From: Wurfbainia villosa
Lineage: Eukaryota > Streptophyta > Magnoliopsida > Zingiberales > Zingiberaceae
Direction: 5' to 3'
Assembly: GCA_025175895.1 (NCBI GenBank)
Contig: CM046000.1
Coordinates: 95,960,753 to 96,024,752 of the forward strand
Length of the DNA stretch: 64,000 nt
The position numbers were made by a program, and so were the translations under genes. Each line of letters starts with the position of its first letter. Within the stretch, counting starts at the first letter, position 1. This document shows positions 12,633-23,991 of the stretch, piece by piece. Under the pieces are notes generated by a model, which worked only from the letters and a program-made list of their open reading frames with translations, was not told where the DNA came from and ran no database searches.

Positions 12633-13501
12633 GGCAGAAATCTAACCCGATGGAGGATAAAAGCAGCTGTTCGTGGAAGGCTCAAGTAGCGGTTTTCTTG
12701 GGCGATTTGAAGGGGAATTGTTGGTGCTCTTCCAGTTTTTCAAGGCTAGTCCAAGGCAACCAAAGATCAAGCAACCAAAGTGCTCTTGTAAAGTGTTTTT
12801 CTTTACTTGCATTGTATTTCTTACTTGTATTAGCTTGTATCTTTTGTATTACTTAGTGTAATCCTTGTACGAGGTTTCTCCACCTCCGACTTGTGTCGAG
12901 AAGGAGTTATTTGTGATTAGTGAGTGCGTGTGCATCACTAGAGCTCTTTAGAGCTCGATCCGTGGAGTATGAACCATTCGGTTCTGAACCACGTTATATG
13001 ACCGTGTTGTGATTGTGTATCTTGTTATATGTATTTGTTATTATTATTCCGCTGTGCTAACAAGATTGTAGACGATCAAACGCGAAAGAATTCCATCATC
13101 GTAAGATCATGCGATGCTATTCACCCCCCCTCTAGCGGCCTCAAATCTTCTACATATTTCATACTTGTATTTGCTTGCATTTATTGTATTACTTAGTGTA
13201 ATCATTTGTACGAGGTTTTTCTACCTCCGACTTATGTCGAAAAGGAGTTATTGTTATAGTGGTGGGTGATTTGCATTACTAGGGCTCTTACGAACCCAAC
13301 CCGTGGAGTATGAACCATTCAGTTCCGAACCACGTTACATAGTTGTGTTATGGATTGTGCTTGTATATTTGTATTTGTATATTTCATATTTCCGCTGCAT
13401 ATTAACATCTTGTAGCAAGCACGATCGAGATCCATCAACAAACGACGAACGACGCTATTCACCCCCCCCCCCCCCCTCTAGCGGTCATGAGATCTCCTAC
13501 A

Positions 13502-14841
13502 GATAATAGATTTGCTAGTTCCTGAGATGAATCAAGATAAGCAAGTGATTTGAATCCTCAGAGTAGTGGTTCGATCTCTAAAGAGCTTGACCAATAAAGG
13601 CATTGCTTCAAGTTTGTCAGGAGCTTGACCCACACAGTACATATCCAATCAACCAAAATACTTTCTCGTTCGACTGGACTGGAGGGAGCTTGTGATATGA
13701 AGATAAACAGGAATTCACATGGCAAGGAGAGGATTAGGACAACACAGAGGGCACGTCGGATTGATACATGAAAGGTTGGTGGATTTTAGGGTCAACCTAA
13801 CTTCAACCAAGTAGAGTTGGACCCTAATCTCATCCTAATAGAGCTCAATCATGACCTTGATCCATTAGAGCTTGATCCAAGAAGCCTGCCTGACTATAAG
13901 GTTGAGTGAAATCAACCGAATGAAGAAAATTGCAGTTCCTTGCCTGGATAGATGTGACGGTTACGCACCCTAACGAGTGCAGCGAACATGAATAGACACG
14001 GTCGAAAGGTGAGATGTGCGTCCATAGGTTTGGATAAAAGAATGCCCTAGGGATCATAAGGAGGAGGTTCAATTGTGAATACATCACTATTTCATTCTCT
14101 ACTACATGTCTATTTTCTCATCTTCTCCAATAAAAGACTGACTTGAGTGTTAGAAAAGCTTCGCCAAGGTTCATCTCTTGACATCCTCTTAACTCTTTCT
14201 ATTATTCACAGCCAGCGGAGACTCCTTCCCTTTTTTCACTTGTCAAATTGTTGATCCGATAAGGTTTAGCGACCTGAAAGTTGCTGACCCAAGACGAGAT
14301 CACCCGACCGCTTAAGGTCAACCCGCTAAAGAGGACTGGTCTAGTCGACTTATCCATGAGTGGAGATTCAATCCGCCTACTAGAGCAAAAGTTTATCGAA
14401 AGTCCAAATGATCCAACCCACCTACTAATCCCAAATCGAATCAATCACATTCTGATCAAACTGAGAGTATTAAAAATTATCAAATAGTAATCTCTCCAAA
14501 TAAATTATTCATCGATACTTTATTTGTTAGAAAGAGTTTTCATAGATTAATGACACATAGACTATTTAATTTAATTGGCACTAATATAGTGGATTGACAG
14601 ACTTAATTGCTTTATTAATTTATCCTTGCACTTAATGATATCGATTTTTTTTTCCATTGAAAAGAATAATATAAAAATTATTTATTAAATGGTATTTGAG
14701 TTATTAATTTTTATAATTATTTCAAACTTTAAAAAAGAAGAATCCCATTTATTCTTAATTAATAAAATTTTTAATTTTTTTTAGTAAAAATTAAAAATAT
14801 TATATTCTTATTGGCGACTCTTCTCCTACGTCAAAAACAAT
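13502..14841. other. No recognised feature
   Basis: No coding frame, TIR or LTR is recognised on either strand. From 14500 on it is strongly AT-rich. It could be host intergenic DNA or an old unrecognised transposon. Confidence 0.5.
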
Positions 14842-14849
14842 GTTACACT

Positions 14850-15348
14850 TAGGGCTGTAAATGAGCCAAGCCAAGCTAAGCTTTGTAGTGTTCAAACTTG
14901 TTTGATAATATAATCAAGCCGAGCCGAACCAAGCCTAAAATTAACCAAGCTATTGAAAAATCTGTTCAAACTTGGCTTGATATTTTTTTTTTAGCTTGAG
15001 TTTGGCTTGAGCTTGAATTGAGCTTGACTTTTTTAATGGGTATCAGACTTTTAATCAAGCTTGATTCAAACTTGAATCAAGCTTGATTAAAGCTTTTTCC
15101 CGAACAATGTTCACGAACACTGTTCACGAACATTGTTCACGAACACTGTTCACGAATACTGTTCACGAACGTTGTTCACGAACATTAACAAGCCGAACAC
15201 ATACGTGTTCATGCTTGTTTATTTAATTTATCAAGTTGTTCAAGCTTGTTTATTAATTGACTTTGATACATATTGAACGAACGTAAACGAGCTCTTACCG
15301 AGTCGAACACCAAATTCGTTCATAACGTTTGATTTATTTACAGCCCTA
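14850..15348. mobile_element. hAT-type MITE (499 bp)
   Basis: The terminal inverted repeat TAGGGCTGTAAAT (left) matches ATTTACAGCCCTA (right). It is flanked by a perfect 8-bp duplication GTTACACT at 14842-14849 and 15349-15356, the length made by hAT transposases. It has no coding capacity. The interior is rich in AAGCTTGA/TCAAGCTT strings and has a 13-bp tandem repeat at about 15106-15190. Confidence 0.9.
15106..15190 (+). repeat. 13-bp tandem repeat inside the MITE
   Basis: About six units of GTTCACGAACACT with single-base variants. GTTCACGAAC is nearly palindromic (GTTC...GAAC). Confidence 0.8.
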
Positions 15349-15449
15349 GTTACACTGAGAGGGATCATAGTTAGCGTCCTGAAATGAACGTGAGATACTC
15401 CAAGAAAAACTTTAAATCATTTACTACACTAATGAAATAAAAATAATCA

Positions 15450-15469
15450 TATTATTATTATTATTATTT
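15450..15469. repeat. ATT microsatellite
   Basis: A short run of ATT units between the MITE and the TBL gene's 3' end. Confidence 0.7.
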
Positions 15470-15581
15470 TGACGCCTTCCCACAAACTACTGTAATGAGG
15501 GAAAAACCACGAAAATTTAAAAACTAAAGGCTTTTCTCCTAAGGAAAAATTGACGCTCTCCCTGAACAGTTCAGCTAGTTA

Positions 15582-17456
15582 CTACTTGCTCGCCCTCAGC
15601 AGCATTGCATACAACAGCTCGTTCCACGCATCAGGCACTCCCGGGAGGCACCAGTGGCTGCAGTCCTGCACCTCGCCGGGCTTCCTCGCAACCTCCGGCG
15701 AGCGGTACACCGACGGGTGGCCGTCCTTCCGGTAGTCCGTCATCCTCGTAATGTTAAGATAGAGCAAAGGCGCGTTCATCTCCGCAATCTCCGATTCGAG
15801 CACCTCCGTCAGTTTAAGGTACCTCGCGAGGTGCTTCTCGTTGACGATCGGCTCGGTCTCGCCGTCGCAGTTTCCGCCGGAGTTCCACTGGCCGCCGCTG
15901 CAAATCCTGGCCTTTTAACCACCCGCCCACAGTTTTAAGCTAAAACGCTATCGTTTTTCTTCCTAAAATGACTTACTTGAAGTGAGACCACGAGTATCCC
16001 CGGAAGAAGACCCGAGTCCGGCTGGGATGGATTCGTGTCCGGATCCAATTGGCCCAAGTCTTCAACGCCTTGCGGTAAGCTTCCTCCGCGCTCAGCTTCG
16101 GGAAGACGTGGTCGCCTTCCTGGTAAAAGTTCTCGCTGCCCCACAAGTAACCATTAATCACCAATCGCATCAAAATCGATTTTTTTGATGGTTTACTTGT
16201 AAAAAGCGCTACCCTTTGGAGGTCTTCGTGTGGGTCCACCAGTGGCCGGAGTTGAAAACCAGTACGTCGGCGTCGGCGTAGGCCACGGCCGCCGCCTCCA
16301 TCAAGTCCAGGCGAAGCGTCTCGGTGTTCTTCCCGCCGGCGCCGGGGCTCGAGCTTTCTCGCACCAGGAAGGGCGCACGGAAGAACTCGATCGAGCAATT
16401 GTAATCCTACGTGTCACAAATACATCCATTACGAAAAAACCGCGCCGTGGGGGAGGATCTAGCAATTCGTCGTTAGATTTGTGGAATGCGTACGGCGAAT
16501 CTGACAGCGTAGGCGGTGTGGGAGCGGAACTCGCTCCGGCCGGAGACTTCGAACACGCGGCTCCGCTGCCGCTCGTCAAGAGAGTTCGTTAGGATGCAGA
16601 GCAGGGATTCCCACATGTTGCGGTTCAAGGAATCGCCCACGAACGCTAATCGTTTCCCCCTCAACAGCTTCAGCATCTTCTTCCCACGAAGCCTGAACTT
16701 TCCAAACAATTCAAATTAATGGCCATTGAAACAATTAGGAAAAGATCTCGACGGGGGGAAAAACTTGCGGTCGAATGTTTATCAGTTACCATTTTACTAC
16801 CCTGCTTACCTTTAGCGAAATTAATGGCCTTTATTATGCAGAATCCGATAATGAAAGGGGAAATTTGTTTCTTTAAAATGCTTCTTTTGTTCAAAGAAGG
16901 AAAAAAAAACATAAGGGCGAAAAGAGTAATGGGAAGTGATAAAATAGGAAGGAGGAGAGTTAAAGGAAACAGGGGAAGGAGCACTGAACCTGGGCAAGGT
17001 GCACCCGTTCGGCTTCCACCGCATCTTGGTGTAGTTGAGATCCTTCCGGCCGTTGCCGAAGCAGTCGAAGGCGACGTCGACGAAGCGGCAGGAGCCCGGC
17101 AGGTAGCTCGGCCTCGCTTCGTCGCGCACCCACTTGCCGTCGAAAAGATCGCAGTGCTTCTTGGTCGTCGTCATCGTATTTCCTTTCTCGACGGCATCTT
17201 CTGCTTGTGCCGGAGGAGGAGGGGGAGGCGAGGAGAAAAGCGGCGGCGCCGGGTCGGCGGAGGGGGTGGCGACGGTGCAGGGGGTGAGGAGGAGGGTCGG
17301 CGCCGCCTGAGGGTGCCGAAGGAGGAAGACGAGGAAGAGGAGGAAACCGGAGAGTGAGAAGATGGTGGTGTAGAAGGACGGGAAAAGGAAGCAGAGGAAT
17401 TGCACCGGGGGCTTAAACTTCAAGAAAAGAGTCGCTGGAAACTTGGAAGTCGCCAT
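15582..17456 (-). CDS. Trichome birefringence-like (TBL) protein, probable polysaccharide O-acetyltransferase
   Basis: There are five exons: 17456-16990, 16692-16494, 16406-16213, 16135-15977 and 15906-15582. All junctions are GT-AG and all phases close, giving 447 aa. The N-terminus is a type II membrane anchor (hydrophobic about residues 17-47) followed by a proline-rich stem. The PMR5-N/TBL domain starts near residue 101 (HCDLFDGKWV, CFGNGRKD, LPR). The GDS motif of the esterase-like domain is at about 175-177 (FVGDSLNRNMWESL). WWTHTKTSKGENFYQEGD spans the exon 3/4 junction. The DxxH motif is near the C-terminus (DCSHWCLPGVPDAWNELLY). Known TBL proteins acetylate xylan, mannan or pectin in the Golgi; which substrate is used here cannot be read from sequence. 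The exons are GC-rich compared with the surroundings. The start MATSKF is chosen because upstream in-frame codons (from 17555) lie in the promoter and TATA region. It is the only apparently intact host gene here. Confidence 0.92.
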
Positions 17457-17507
17457 CGAATTAAAGAAAGGGTGATGATGTTTGTGTGCGAGCGCGGATT
17501 GGATTTC

Positions 17508-17518
17508 TTTTAATATAT
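17508..17518 (-). promoter_or_regulatory. Probable TATA box of the TBL gene
   Basis: The minus strand reads GGTATATATTAAA about 55 bp before the TBL start codon. The flank out to the MULE target duplication (17519-17918) is AT-rich and otherwise featureless, so the proximal promoter is only about 460 bp. Confidence 0.45.
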
Positions 17519-17918
17519 ACCAACAAATCGGCGGCTCAAGGATGCATATTTGCACTCCATTTGCATGTTTTTCTTGTATACTACTTTCCTCTTTTGGTAA
17601 AAATTAAAAAAGATCTTCCTTTTTAAAGAAAATCATCATAAATACCTCTTTTTAATTAAATAGCTTTCCAGCTGCCCTCTTCCCGCATAAAAATCAATAA
17701 GTCAACCGATAAACTAGTTTTCCACCTAAACTTATGCAACTCTGGTCCAAAATCACTATGATCTAATTGAAATAACATTGTTTTATTTTTCTACAAAGAC
17801 TATTTTATTTTTGTATTAATAGTGACTTGATTTTCTTAAATCATCATTGAACATGTCCTATTGCTTCTCTATATTTTTCCCCTTGATCTCTGTATGTATG
17901 TTTTCATTTCTTTGCTGA

Positions 17919-17928
17919 TTTAATATAT
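17919..17928. other. Left target duplication of the MULE
   Basis: TTTAATATAT is repeated exactly at 41856-41865. Nine to eleven bp is the normal duplication length for Mutator-like elements. Confidence 0.9.
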
Positions 17929-18122
17929 AGCAATTTACCAAACACAGCAGCCGAAGTTCGGATTTGCCCAAAACGTGCATTATAGTTTCATAATGACCAA
18001 ATCGCGCGCATAATTCCCAAAATACCCCTCCCGCCAAACAGCTTTGGAATTTAATGCAGAGAGAGGTTTGCATCCATCCGAGGCACATCTGGAAATCTCG
18101 AGTCATCCAAACGTCTCTTCCA
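17929..18122 (+). repeat. Left terminal inverted repeat of the MULE
   Basis: It begins AGCAATTTACCAAACACAGC and aligns with the reverse complement of 41669-41855 with about 85 percent identity by eye. The match runs through CCCAAAATACCCCTCCCGCC and ends around GTCTCTTCCA. mudrA exon 1 appears to start inside it (18054). Confidence 0.9.
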
Positions 18123-18579
18123 ACCACGTGGGAGCGCCAGCCCCATGCCGTTGATGAGCACCACACGCAGCTTTCCTCCGCAAACCAACTGAGCAACACC
18201 ATTTTTGATGAAACCCTAGTAGTTATCAACGACATCACTGCTCCCACGAATTTATCGCCAGCTAATCCGTAAGTCGCACACCACTCACCACCGCTTCACA
18301 TAGTATTATCATGTATGTATGTGTTTTATTCTCGAGATCATATGAGGTTAATAAATGTATCAGAGGTGGTTGTATAGCCAAGTTTGCCACACACCCATAA
18401 ATACAAGGTAGACATATCATACCAAAGTAGACCAATGCACCCATAATCGCGATGTGCAGAGATTCATAACCAAGTTTTGTCGCCACCTAAACAAATTCCA
18501 CCTAACTTAAAAGATGATGCTTTCAATTAAATCCCACGATTACTGAAGTTCCCTGATTGATATTCCCAGCAGTAGGAGA

Positions 18580-19780
18580 TTCAATCTGTCTGAGAGAGTA
18601 GGTGGTGCTGGCAATGAAATTCCCAAAGACCACCGCTCCCTAAAATTTAAAATCCCAAAGACCATGGGAGAGTAGGTGGTGTTGGCACGAAATTCCTATG
18701 TCTGGATAAAAGTGATGCCGGGAATTTAAATCCCAAGAATATCGTATACTGGTCGCAAATTCTCAAAGACCATTAAGGTTCAACAAATTCGGGATAAAAT
18801 ATGGTGTCGGGAATTTAAATCTGCCACCACCGGTGCCGAGTTTAATACTCCCAAAGACCATGGGGAATGAACTTGTCGAGATAAATTGTGATCTTTGGTA
18901 ATTTATATTCCAAAGACCACGATGGTAATGAGATTCAAACTTTCAAGAACACCTGCGCCGGGAATCTAATTCACTAGACCAAGGAGATATAAGTGGTCGA
19001 CATTAAGGGTGGTGCCGGGATTAGAAACCTCAAAGAACACTATGGTCCTCGCGAATAAGACTCCCAAAGACCATTGCATCGGATCGTCGAGATAAATGGT
19101 GGTCTTTGGGAATTTATATCCCAAAGACCACCGTGGTAATGGGATTAAAACCCCAAGAACACCATGGTGCCGGGAATGTAATTTCCAAAGACCATGTACA
19201 TATAAGTCAAGTGAATGTTGGTGGTGCCGAACTAAAACCCCAAAGAACACAAAGGTTCTCAAGGCTTAAATATCCCAAAGACTGTGAGATGGATCCACCA
19301 GAGAATGGTGGTGCCGGGAGTTTATATCCCAAAGACCACCGTGGTAATGAGATTAAACCACCAAGAACACCATGGTGTGGGAATGAAATTTCCAAAGACC
19401 ATGTACATAAAATTGCCGGAATTGTTGGTGGTGCCGAACTAAAACCCCAAAGAACACAAAGGGGTTCTGCTAAATATCCCAAAGACTGTGGAGATGGAAC
19501 CAAAATAAATGGTGGTGCTGAGTTTATATCCCAAAGACCACCGTGGTAATGAGATTAAACCACCAAAGAACACCATGGTGTCAGAATGAAATTTCCAAAG
19601 ACCATGTACATAAAAATTATGAATTGTTGGTGGCCGAGAACTAAAACCCCAAAGAACACAAGGGTTCTCAAGGCTTAAAAATCCCAAAGACTGTGAGATG
19701 GAACTGTCGAGATAAATGGTGGTGTTGGAAATTTATATCCCAAAGACCACCTGGGCTGGGATATAAATTTCACCATGGAG
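18580..19780 (+). repeat. Left palindrome array (about 205-bp period) in mudrA intron 1
   Basis: Units start with TTTATATCCCAAAGACCACC at 19113, 19321, 19523 and 19732 (spacing 208, 202, 209), with more degenerate units from 18580. Each contains short hairpins, the best being 19098-19132 with a 14-bp stem GGTGGTCTTTGGGA and a 7-base loop. The array is homologous, in inverted orientation, to 40440-41210: same element order, but CCCAAAGACC here where CCCAGCACC stands there. Confidence 0.85.
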
Positions 19781-20308
19781 AGGGAACACAGGCCGAGAAA
19801 AGAGAAGTCTTTGTCACAATTTATATTGGAGATAAATAAAGTCGTCTAGGCGGGTCGAGTCCAAGCGTGACCTATACTATCATTCTCCACCTTTCCTTAT
19901 GCTTCCAAACAGTAGTTATGAAAAATAATGCTCTGTGCCAACATTCAGACGAGTGTGCCAATTGGCATGCTGCGTGCCAATTGGCACGCACCCATAACTG
20001 CCTGTAGGAGTGTGGGAACTAAGTATCCCTCTGCGCATAAACCCGGTAAATGTCTTCCTCTTCCATTCCATATAAACTGTTCATAATTTCAACATTGAAA
20101 GGTCCATCAATGGGTTTCGGTAAAAACCCATTAATGGCCCTATCTATCAACATCAAATGTTATAATTAGTTAAGTGCATAATTGGGAAACCTAACCATAA
20201 ACTCTCATCCTCCACTTGTCTTCAGACTTCTAAAGCCTAGTTAAAAAAATTCAGCCTACTTTCATAGCACACTACATATAACAGTGTTGATTTTAAAAAC
20301 ATTTGCAG
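19780..20308 (+). other. Remaining part of mudrA intron 1, with palindromes
   Basis: It contains two GTGCCAATTGGCA(C/T) palindromes (19966-19992) and one GTCCATCAATGGGTTT...AAACCCATTAATGG inverted repeat (20102-20140). Both recur in the other intergenic parts of the MULE. No coding sequence is seen. Confidence 0.6.
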
Positions 20309-22481
20309 GGATGACCCCCTTCCTGATGAAGTGTTAACATTTTTGGAAACCATTGAATCAAATTTGAAGGATAGAGAGTTAGATGATCAAGATTCCATAA
20401 ATCGCGCCTGTAATATTCCATCTTCATCTCGGATCGATGTGGGCAATAGAATTACCAAATGATCAACACCTTGATATAAATAGACGCTTCTTCCATACTC
20501 GAAGAAGAGTTTCATCACGCTACCACAAGATCATGAATATTTTGAACAAACTTGGAGTGAAGAGGAGGTAAGTGATATACATGGGATAGAAGAGTTAGAA
20601 TATACAAATTCTTGGAAGAATTCTTCACGATGATATCCAACATGAAGAAGGTGAGTTAAATCGGATCGATGCTGATGACTTAGAGGAAGTGTTCCCAATT
20701 CGATGATCCCTATGTTTTAAATCCACAAATAAGACTATTGGCGATGCCTGTTCATCGATCCAAATGATTTTTTTCATCGATGTTTTTCCTCTCGACAAGA
20801 GTTTAAAGATGCACTAGTAAGGCATGTGATACTAAAAACTTGATACAAGCCAGTTGACACCAGACTCAATAGAATTAAAGTTATTTGCTTTAGTCAGCCT
20901 TGTTCATGGAGTCTAGTTGCAAGTGGAGACGTGGAGTTCACTGTCACAAAATATGTAAAGCAGCATGAGTGTGACAGTGTTAGGGAAACAACAGATCACC
21001 ATGCTTGCACATCCACATTTGTAGCAAACCAGATTGTAGGACGGTTAGCTACCTCTGATGATTACAAACCAAGTTCAATTCGAAGAGAAATGCAAGCTAG
21101 GTTTGGTGTTCACATTTCATACAAGAAAGCATACACAGCCAGACAGAAAACATTAAAAAGAGTGGTAGGTGATTTTGATCAGGCCTATATTGATCTTCCA
21201 ATGTACTTGCGTGAGTTAAGAGTTAGAGATCCTGATACATATGTTGCAGTACTAAGAAATGGTGAAAATCAATTCCAGCGATGTTTTTGGGCATTTGGTG
21301 CTTGTCGAAGAGTATTCAGGTTGTATTTGCGAAAACTAATTGGAATTGATGCTACACATATGACTGGCAAGTATCCTGGTGTTTTGCTAATGGTTACTGC
21401 AGTTGACGGTAATGCAAAAATTATGCCAGTTGCATTTGGAATTGCCGAAGTTGAATGTGGATCTGCTTGGGAGTGGTTTTTGGATCATGTAAAGACATTC
21501 CTTGATGTCCTGCCAGACTCATTGAGCATTGTCTCAGATAGACATCGAGGGATTATATCAGCAGTTAACAAAGTGTATCCATCTGCCCATCATGGTTTTT
21601 GTTGCTATCACTTGTCTTGTAACATGGTGACAGATACCCGGGATAGATCCTCATTAGGTTTATTTTGGGCAGCAGCAAGAGCAAATACAAGAGTTGACTT
21701 TGATCGATTAATGCAGAACATGCATGACAAACACAAGGAAGCATATGCGTGGCTCTGAAAGATCGATCCAAAAGATGGGCCAATGCACACTTTCCTGGCA
21801 GGAGGTACACAATGTTAACCACTAATTGTTCCGAGAGTTTAAATGCATTATTCAAGGAAGCACGTGAACTCCCCATCACCAGTTTAATTGACAACACTAG
21901 AAGAAAGCTTGCTCAATGGTTCTATAACCATAGGGAAGAATCTTCAAAAAGGTCAGGTTTTCTAACACCTTATGCCATTAAAGAGATTGATGAAAGGAGA
22001 GAAAGAACTCGATTATATTCGGTATTCCCATATTCACAAACGGAAATGGAAGTACAGACAATAGCATCTTCGTATATTGTTGATTTGGATAGGCGAAGTT
22101 GCATCTGCGGTGAGTTTCAAATTTCAGGAATTCCTTGCTCGCATGCTATTGCAGTCATCATATATCGGAACATGGATCCATACCGTTACTGCGAGCATTA
22201 TTTTCTAAGGGAAACCTGGGAGGCCACTTACATGGATCGTATTTACCCATGTCGAAGTAAGAAATTTTGGCCTAATGGTGACAAAATTTTCGGAGTTCTA
22301 CCTCCTCGTAGCCTTGTGCAGCCGAGCGAAGAAAAAGGCACGTAGAGTCCAAACATCTTTGAGGGTGAAAAATAAATCGTGATGCAAGCGACAGGCATAA
22401 TAGGAGGTCTTGTAGAATGCCACCGGCTACTAATTCCTAAGTATGTTTATTGTGGTTGTGTAAATATTTTTAAAGGAAACA

Positions 22482-22527
22482 ATGTTAATGTCAATGTCAA
22501 TGTCAATGCTAATGTTAATGTTAAGCT
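22482..22527 (+). repeat. AATGT(C/T) hexamer microsatellite
   Basis: Seven tandem hexamers (AATGTC, AATGTT, AATGCT) lie just downstream of the mudrA end. Confidence 0.8.
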
Positions 22528-22639
22528 ATTTTGCAGAATTGTAATGGAAAATTTTGTTACGTTAGTTTGCAAAATTGTAATCTCAATATCTCTGTGTATC
22601 GTGTCCAAAATTTCCGATATTCAAGGCAGGATTAGGTTT

Positions 22640-22985
22640 ACACAGCCAATTTTCAGAATCGTGCCCTGCGCTGGCGGCACGCTATCAAACATGGAGGTAG
22701 GAGGATCAGAAGGAAGTTTCCTCGATGCAACAACATGTGAAGTCGTTAGGTCTTTCAGTCGATGCAAAGATTTCGGAATTTGGACTCCTGTAGGTCCATC
22801 AATGGGTTTTGGCCAAAATCCATTGATGGCCCTACACAGGACCACTGTGTTCCTGGAATTTAAATTGCCAGCACCACCTTATTTCCGGCCTGTTTGAAAG
22901 TGTACGTGGTACTGGGAATTGAAATCCCAGGACCACTGTGTGTTCCCCGGCCAGTTCTAAATTGTACGTGGTCCTGAGAATTGAA
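22640..22985 (+). repeat. Dispersed direct repeat inside the MULE, copy 1
   Basis: The block with GGAGGTAGGAGGATCAGAAG, GTTAGGTCTTTCAGTCGATG and the palindrome CCATCAATGGGTTTTG-GCC-AAAATCCATTGATGG recurs at 27504-27690 and 27795-27960. The last copy continues at 36682 after the nested copia element. Confidence 0.85.
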
Positions 22986-23440
22986 ATCCCAGGACCACAG
23001 TGTGTTCCCCGGCCACTTCTAAATTATGACGTGGTCCCGGGAATTGAAATCCCAAAGACCACCTTATTTCCTGTTGAAAGTGTACGCGTAATCGGGAATT
23101 GAAATCCCAGGACCACTGTGTGTTCCCCGGCCAGTTCTAAATTGTACGTGGTCCTGGGAATTGAAATCCCAGGACCACTGTGTGTTCCCCGGCCACTTCT
23201 AAATTGTACGTGGTCCTGGGAATTGAAATCCCAGCACCACCTTATTTCCGGCCTGTTTGAAAGTGTATGTGGTACTGGGACTTGAAATCCCAGGACCACC
23301 GTGTGTTCCCCGGCCAGTTCTAAATTGTACGCGGTCCTGGGAATTGAAATCCCAGGACCACAGTGTGTTCCCCGGCCACTTCTAAATTGTACGTGGTACT
23401 GGGAAATGAAATCCCAGCACCACCTTATTCCTTAGCTATT
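22845..23440 (+). repeat. Palindrome array with about 60-bp period
   Basis: Nine or so tandem units, spaced 59-62 bp, each hold a hairpin of the form GTGGTCCTGGGA-loop-TCCCAGGACCAC (perfect at 23148-23178) followed by a GTGTGTTCCCCGGCCAGTTC spacer. It lies between the mudrA 3' end and the promoter of the plus-strand PMD-Ulp1 gene. Confidence 0.88.
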
Positions 23441-23543
23441 TCGAATTAGATGCGTGTCGAAATAAATTCGGAGACCACTTTGTTTCGGGATTATAATTAC
23501 CGGCACTAAAGTATTCTAAATCCGTCCGACCGCGACCGATTAA

Positions 23544-23550
23544 TATAAAA
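23544..23550 (+). promoter_or_regulatory. Putative TATA box for the plus-strand PMD-Ulp1 gene
   Basis: TATAAAA lies about 450 bp before the first candidate ATG (23992). A pyrimidine-rich leader, and possibly a leader intron, fill the space between. Confidence 0.4.
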
Positions 23551-23991
23551 CTCCTCCGTGGAAGTTCGAAACATCTCAACACCACATTTCATTCTCTATC
23601 GCTCCTTGCGTTCGTCTTTGTGGAATTCCGCCTGCTCCCTTCCCGGCCGCTCAAACTCTTCTTGCCCAGCTCAAACTCCCTCGGTGAGTTAAAACATCTC
23701 AACACCACCAACACCATCTCAACGCCTTTAACGACCTAAGTAAGTTTTGTAGATTTCTTAAATTCGTGTCGCCATCGTTTCTTCCGATCTATCTAGGGTT
23801 TTGCCTTTTTCCGCTCACGATCTCGTTTAAACTCGGGCCCGATAGGGTTTAGGGTTTTAGGCTTTACCATTTAAGCAGAGGTAACGCTTGTTTGTATCAT
23901 CACACATGTTTCAATCCATTTCATCTATCGATTTAAAATTCGTATTACAATGCATTTGGTTGTTAACCTAGGAAATTTTTTGAGCTTAACG

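Larger units (their letters stand above)
8638..13501 (+). mobile_element. SIRE-like copia derivative with gag but no pol (right part)
   Basis: The remains run gag, 1.85 kb of non-coding sequence, polypurine tract, then an LTR beginning TGTTGGTGCAATC. The non-coding part resembles 59000-60018 of the complete SIRE-like element (matching ATCATTGGGAA and ATGTGAGATG stretches in the same order). So this is a SIRE-like element lacking protease, integrase, RT and RNase H. Gag-only LTR elements of this kind are known in plants (TR-GAG type). The left half is outside the window. Confidence 0.7.
11614..13501 (+). repeat. 3' LTR of the gag-only element, with duplicated end
   Basis: It begins TGTTGGTGCAATCAGCCC after a purine tract. 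A first LTR end (ATCTTCTACA) is at 13154, but about 340 bp ending there (12815-13154) are repeated as 13155-13501, ending ATCTCCTACA. Both copies share the ACTTAGTGTAATC, GAGGTTT, CTACCTCCGACTT and poly-C/CTCTAGCGG stretches. The outer end cannot be confirmed because the left flank is outside the window. Confidence 0.7.
18054..22345 (+). pseudogene. mudrA: mudrA-type MULE transposase (broken)
   Basis: Exon 1 (18054-18268) ends at a strong GTAAGT donor. A 2-kb intron holding the left palindrome array leads to the acceptor TTTGCAG at 20308, and the phases join to read ANPDDPLPDEVLTFLE. The N-terminal MuDR domain is frameshifted (FSSRQEFKDALVRHVILKT near 20775, then CSWSLVASGD near 20905). The longest open piece is 20931-21758, with the first catalytic Asp (IGIDATHMTGKY) and the second (IVSDRHRGII). 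After a stop at 21756-21758 and a shift, the frame resumes to 22345 with the catalytic Glu region (NCSESLNALFKEA) and the SWIM zinc finger (CICGEFQISGIPCSHA). The transposase would cut at the TIRs in the nucleus. Lesions make this copy inactive. Confidence 0.88.

Noticed and set aside
13451..13467. Run of about 17 C as an origin or structural signal
   Set aside because: It is an expansion of the poly-C tract present near the 3' end of all SIRE-like LTRs here.
16821..17555. A longer TBL start at 17555
   Set aside because: The extra 33 codons lie over the TATA box and leader; the TBL membrane anchor follows the ATG at 17456.
22640..23440. CRISPR-like regular repeats of about 60 bp
   Set aside because: The repeats are imperfect palindromes in a plant transposon with no variable spacers and no cas genes.
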